In this document: positions 5,232-7,513 of the stretch, in pieces
Layout: the number at the start of each line of letters is the position of its first letter
How positions within the stretch are numbered: the first letter of the stretch is position 1
The notes under the pieces: generated by a model
What the model was told of the DNA's origin: nothing
Seen by the model: only the letters and a program-made list of their open reading frames with translations
Database searches by the model: none
Assembly: GCA_024653645.1 (NCBI GenBank)
Contig: JANLHK010000129.1
Coordinates: 1 to 7,513 of the forward strand
Source of the DNA: Candidatus Roizmanbacteria bacterium
GTDB lineage: Bacteria; Patescibacteriota; Microgenomatia; UBA1406
Length of the DNA stretch: 7,513 nt
Direction: 5' to 3'
Translations under genes and position numbers: made by a program

Positions 5232-6969
5232 TAGCTATGCGTAACTTATTCATAAATTCTGACAGGGGCACCATACCCAAGTCTTTACCTTCACGTGTTC
5301 TGATTGATACATATAGTGTTCCATCGGTACTTCGTTTTTCCTGTTCTTTCCCTCCAATTATACACAGGTACGGAACCTTTTGCAATGTCCAGTCACGGAT
5401 TTTAGCCGATAATGTTTTGTTGCTTACGTCTAGTTCTGATCGCATACCTTCCTGGCGCAGAGCCAAGTGAACCTCCTGAGACAAATCATCAAAGTTATTC
5501 CCCACTGGCACCACGGCAACCTGCACCGGAGCAAGCCATAACGGGAATGCGCCGGCAAAATGCTCAATGAGTATCGACATAAAACGTTCAATAGAACCCA
5601 TAATGGCGGCATGTATCATGACTACCCGCTCATGTTCTCCCTGTTCATTTATGCATGATAAATTAAATCGCTCTGGCATATTTCTATCGATCTGTATGGT
5701 TGCAACCTGCCATTGTCGACCCAATGAATCTTTGCTGATAAAGTCAATTTTGGGCCCATAAAAAGCAGCCTCACCCACCGCTTCAACATATGCTACTCCT
5801 CGTTCTGTTAACATATTCCTCAATTGGCTCTCTGCATTGGCCCATACTTCACGGGTGCCCAGATACTTCTCAAAATGATCCGGATCATGAAGTGATAATC
5901 GGTATGAAAGTTGAGGAAATCCGGTACCTCGATAAAATGCTTCAATAATATCCCATATAGCCAATGCCTCATGTTCTACCTGGCTCTCACGGCAAAATAC
6001 ATGAGCATCGTCCTGTGTTATACAGCGCACGCGAGACAGCCCCGCTAATTCACCGCTTTGCTCATCGCGGTATACCATAGTTGTTGTTGCATAACGCTGA
6101 GGCATTTCACGATAGCTATGGGGTTTGCGATCGAATATTTGAGTGTGGTGCGGACAATTCATCGGTTTCATGGCAAACTCATGACCCTCGCGCGTGGTGA
6201 TACGGAATAGCTCCTCTTTAAACTTTTCCCAGTGTCCACTGGTCTCATACAGGTCTTTCTTCGTAATATGGGGGATTTCAACTTTTGCATATCCAATGGT
6301 TCGGCGAAGTTCCCATACAAAGTCATCGAGAAGATTTCGAATCAGTGTTCCTCTTGGTGTCCATAGAGGCAAACCCTTGCCCACTTTATCTGAAAACGTA
6401 AATAAGTCGAGTTTCGGGCCCAGTATTTTATGATCGCGCTTTTTGGCTTCTTCAATACGGATAAGATATTTCTGCAATTCATCTTTGGTGGGAAAGCAGG
6501 TGCCGTAAATGCGGGTAAGCATGTTATTTTTTTCACTTCCCCGCCAATAGGCACCGGCTATGGAAAGCAATTTGAAGTGTTTCAGTTCTTTTGATGGATG
6601 ATCAATGTGGCCACCCCGACATAAATCGCGATAATCGCCTGACTGATAGACCGTCAACGATTGCCCTTCCTTGGAAAACTCCTCTATTAATTCTTGCTTG
6701 TACGGATTATCTTTATATTCCTCCAACGCTTCTTCTTTACTCAGTTCAAAACGCTCAAATGACTGCCATGAACTTACCAACTCATGCATTTTTTTTTCAA
6801 TGACAGGCAGGTCTGTTTCGGAAATGGGTGTTTCAAATTCAAAGTCAAAATAAAAACCATCTTCTATCGCAGGGCCGATGGCACGCAACGTACCAGGCCA
6901 TAATTGCATGACCGCTGCCGCCAATAAATGGGCAGCTGAATGGCGAAGATTATCTACATTTTGTTGCAT
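5212..6969 (-). CDS. thrS: threonyl-tRNA synthetase lacking the N-terminal TGS domain (585 aa)
   Basis: This class II enzyme charges tRNA-Thr and edits Ser-tRNA-Thr. The protein begins directly at the editing (SAD-type) domain, whose metal-binding-type residues are all present: H10 and H14 (HSAAH), C117 and H121 (CRGGH). The TGS domain of about 60 residues seen in E. coli (642 aa) is missing, and an in-frame TAG seven codons upstream shows that it was not missed. The catalytic core (about 190-475) has MNCPHH with C272, motif 2 region RYATTTMVYRDEQSG, TQDDAH with H323, and motif 3 with H453 (MIHAAIMGSIERF); C272, H323 and H453 match the zinc ligands. The residue after H453 is Ala where Arg is usual. 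The anticodon-binding domain spans about 480-580. There is no SD, and a -10-like box ends ten bases above the ATG. Its end overlaps infC. Confidence 0.97.
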   Translation of the reverse strand: MQQNVDNLRHSAAHLLAAAVMQLWPGTLRAIGPAIEDGFYFDFEFETPISETDLPVIEKKMHELVSSWQSFERFELSKEEALEEYKDNPYKQELIEEFSKEGQSLTVYQSGDYRDLCRGGHIDHPSKELKHFKLLSIAGAYWRGSEKNNMLTRIYGTCFPTKDELQKYLIRIEEAKKRDHKILGPKLDLFTFSDKVGKGLPLWTPRGTLIRNLLDDFVWELRRTIGYAKVEIPHITKKDLYETSGHWEKFKEELFRITTREGHEFAMKPMNCPHHTQIFDRKPHSYREMPQRYATTTMVYRDEQSGELAGLSRVRCITQDDAHVFCRESQVEHEALAIWDIIEAFYRGTGFPQLSYRLSLHDPDHFEKYLGTREVWANAESQLRNMLTERGVAYVEAVGEAAFYGPKIDFISKDSLGRQWQVATIQIDRNMPERFNLSCINEQGEHERVVMIHAAIMGSIERFMSILIEHFAGAFPLWLAPVQVAVVPVGNNFDDLSQEVHLALRQEGMRSELDVSNKTLSAKIRDWTLQKVPYLCIIGGKEQEKRSTDGTLYVSIRTREGKDLGMVPLSEFMNKLRIAIEKKSI

Positions 6970-6979
6970 GATAAGGTCA

Positions 6980-6985
6980 AGTATA
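6980..6985 (-). promoter_or_regulatory. -10-like box immediately upstream of thrS
   Basis: TATACT on the minus strand (6980-6985) lies ten bases above the thrS ATG, in the short gap after the RRM-gene terminator. No -35 is recognisable at 17-18 bases; that position falls in the G-rich terminator stem. If used, transcription would begin within a few bases of the ATG, giving a leaderless operon mRNA, consistent with the lack of an SD. A chance match in AT-rich DNA is possible. Confidence 0.45.
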
Positions 6986-7000
6986 CACTATTTAACAATA

Positions 7001-7025
7001 GTCCCCCTCCGGAAAGGAGGGGGAC
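7001..7025 (-). terminator. hairpin terminator after the RRM gene
   Basis: GTCCCCCTCC (7001-7010) and GGAGGGGGAC (7016-7025) are perfect complements: ten mostly G-C pairs with a five-base loop, 20 bases past the RRM stop. Read on the minus strand the stem is followed by TATTGTT, a poor T tract, so termination may be partial and some transcripts could continue into thrS. The GGAGG in the stem is more than 30 bases from the thrS ATG and so is not its ribosome site. Confidence 0.65.
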
Positions 7026-7045
7026 ATAATCAGTTTCTATTTCTA

Positions 7046-7342
7046 TTACTGACGTGGGCGCTCTTCACGAGGACGTGCGACGTTGACCACAATGTTTCTT
7101 CCATCGACTTCTGATCGATGCATTTTTTCAACAGCTGCTGCTGCTGCCTTTTCATCGGCGAACGTTACGAAACCAAAGCCTTTTGATTTACCAGTCATGC
7201 GATCGGTAATGACGATAGCTTCAACTACTTCACCGAATTGAGAAAAGAGTTCTTTAAGACTGTCGTTAGTCATTGACCATGGAAGGTTTCCGACGTACAG
7301 TTTTCGAGAATCACCATCTTGTGTTTGTTGAGAATCTGCGAT
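7046..7342 (-). CDS. small RRM-domain RNA-binding protein, probable ATC start (98 aa)
   Basis: This is a single RNA recognition motif protein that probably binds single-stranded RNA in the cytoplasm. RNP2 is LYVGNL (residues 15-20) and RNP1 is KGFGFVTF (54-61), with the family's LFSQFGEV, TDRMTGKSKG and EVDGRNIVVNVA segments in order; the arginine- and proline-rich tail ends RPREERPRQ. The first in-frame ATG (7271-7273) falls after RNP2 and would delete the first beta strand, so it is unlikely. The frame stays open upstream to a TGA at 7349-7351. ATC at 7340-7342 sits nine bases behind the GGGGG of a near-perfect SD and would give a protein beginning (M)ADSQQTQDG; ATT at 7346-7348 is the alternative but is too close to the SD. 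A sequence error removing an ATG cannot be excluded. Similar RRM proteins are common in cyanobacteria and CPR genomes. Confidence 0.85.
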   Translation of the reverse strand: MADSQQTQDGDSRKLYVGNLPWSMTNDSLKELFSQFGEVVEAIVITDRMTGKSKGFGFVTFADEKAAAAAVEKMHRSEVDGRNIVVNVARPREERPRQ

Positions 7343-7348
7343 ATGAAT

Positions 7349-7358
7349 TCACCCCCTT
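7349..7358 (-). promoter_or_regulatory. Shine-Dalgarno of the RRM gene (decides the start)
   Basis: AAGGGGGTGA on the minus strand matches the ideal AAGGAGGTGA complement of the 16S rRNA tail at nine of ten positions. It is the only strong SD in front of any identified gene in the window. It places initiation around 7340-7348, where the only in-frame candidates are ATC and ATT. Confidence 0.75.
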
Positions 7359-7379
7359 ACGGTAGTTTTGATTTTGAAT

Positions 7380-7407
7380 ATTATAAGCTAAGAGTACTAG
7401 TATACCA
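7380..7407 (-). promoter_or_regulatory. promoter region of the RRM gene, two -10 candidates
   Basis: A perfect TATAAT lies at 7380-7385, about 37 bases before the ATC start, which would give a leader of roughly 30 bases containing the SD. Further up, TATACT at 7399-7404 is preceded by TGG (7405-7407), an extended -10 very like the one before the 448-987 gene. Neither has a convincing -35. Confidence 0.55.
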
Positions 7408-7410
7408 CAT

Positions 7411-7512
7411 TTACGTTATAGATAGAGTAAATACCTTTCCGTCGTCCGTGTCAAGCACAATTGTATTTCCTGATTGACGAACGGTTATCTGTTTATCGGC
7501 AAAAAACTTCAT
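7411..7512 (-). CDS. tail of an unidentified gene, or a 33-aa ORF, at the window edge
   Basis: A frame open from the window edge ends with TAA at 7411-7413. It contains ATG at 7510-7512, and from there encodes 33 residues including QITVRQSGNTIVLDTDDGK, a beta-rich pattern with alternating hydrophobic and polar residues. I do not recognise it. It could be the C-terminus of a longer protein or a complete very small one; upstream sequence is not in the window. The RRM promoter follows immediately after its stop. Confidence 0.4.
   Translation of the reverse strand: MKFFADKQITVRQSGNTIVLDTDDGKVFTLSIT
7426..7454 (-). promoter_or_regulatory. possible second promoter inside the edge ORF
   Basis: A perfect -35 TTGACA (7449-7454) is followed after exactly 17 bases by TTTACT (7426-7431), which matches the -10 consensus at four of six positions. 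It points towards the RRM gene. Because it lies inside the small open frame at the window edge, it may be coincidental. Confidence 0.3.
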
Positions 7513-7513
7513 G

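Noticed and set aside
7271..7273. ATG as the start of the RRM gene
   Set aside because: It would remove RNP2 and the first beta strand, which are encoded intact upstream, and it lacks the strong SD that sits further up.

Overview
This window is a bacterial translation-gene cluster, almost entirely on the minus strand. In transcription order (right to left) it holds the tail of an unidentified gene or a tiny ORF, a small RRM-type RNA-binding protein, thrS, infC, rpmI, rplT, pheS, pheT, and an orphan predicted winged-helix protein. The order thrS-infC-rpmI-rplT-pheS-pheT is the classical one. The genes are packed with 4-bp ATGA overlaps, 4-bp gaps or a 20-bp overlap, so this is very probably one operon.

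Organism: both synthetases are trimmed. The threonyl-tRNA synthetase has no N-terminal TGS domain, and the phenylalanyl-tRNA synthetase beta chain has lost its EMAP/OB-type tRNA-binding domain. With the RRM protein, general absence of Shine-Dalgarno (SD) sequences inside the operon, and non-AUG starts, this suggests a streamlined bacterium, most likely Candidate Phyla Radiation (Patescibacteria, perhaps Parcubacteria-like). That placement is inference. TGA serves as a stop (pheS, rpmI), so code 11 fits and a TGA-to-glycine code does not.

Regions: 1-130 may hold the end of a plus-strand gene. 131-447 has no convincing gene but holds three hairpins, one a good plus-strand terminator, and an imperfect 19-bp inverted repeat enclosing most of it. 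448-987 is the orphan winged-helix-like gene, with a strong extended -10 promoter so close to the ATG that the mRNA may be leaderless; repeated AACAAT motifs around the promoter suggest an operator. 1152-6969 is the translation operon, with a -10-like box just upstream of the thrS ATG that again suggests a leaderless start. 7001-7025 is a perfect hairpin separating the RRM gene from thrS. 7046-7342 is the RRM gene; its domain is complete only if translation begins at a rare ATC (or ATT) codon behind a near-perfect SD.

Function: ThrRS and the PheS/PheT tetramer charge tRNAs, IF3 checks initiation, and bL35 and bL20 build the large subunit. The RRM protein probably binds RNA. No exotic new system is evident. 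The most distinctive points are the pared-down synthetases, the mixed initiation signals, and the structured left-hand region next to the orphan regulator-like gene.
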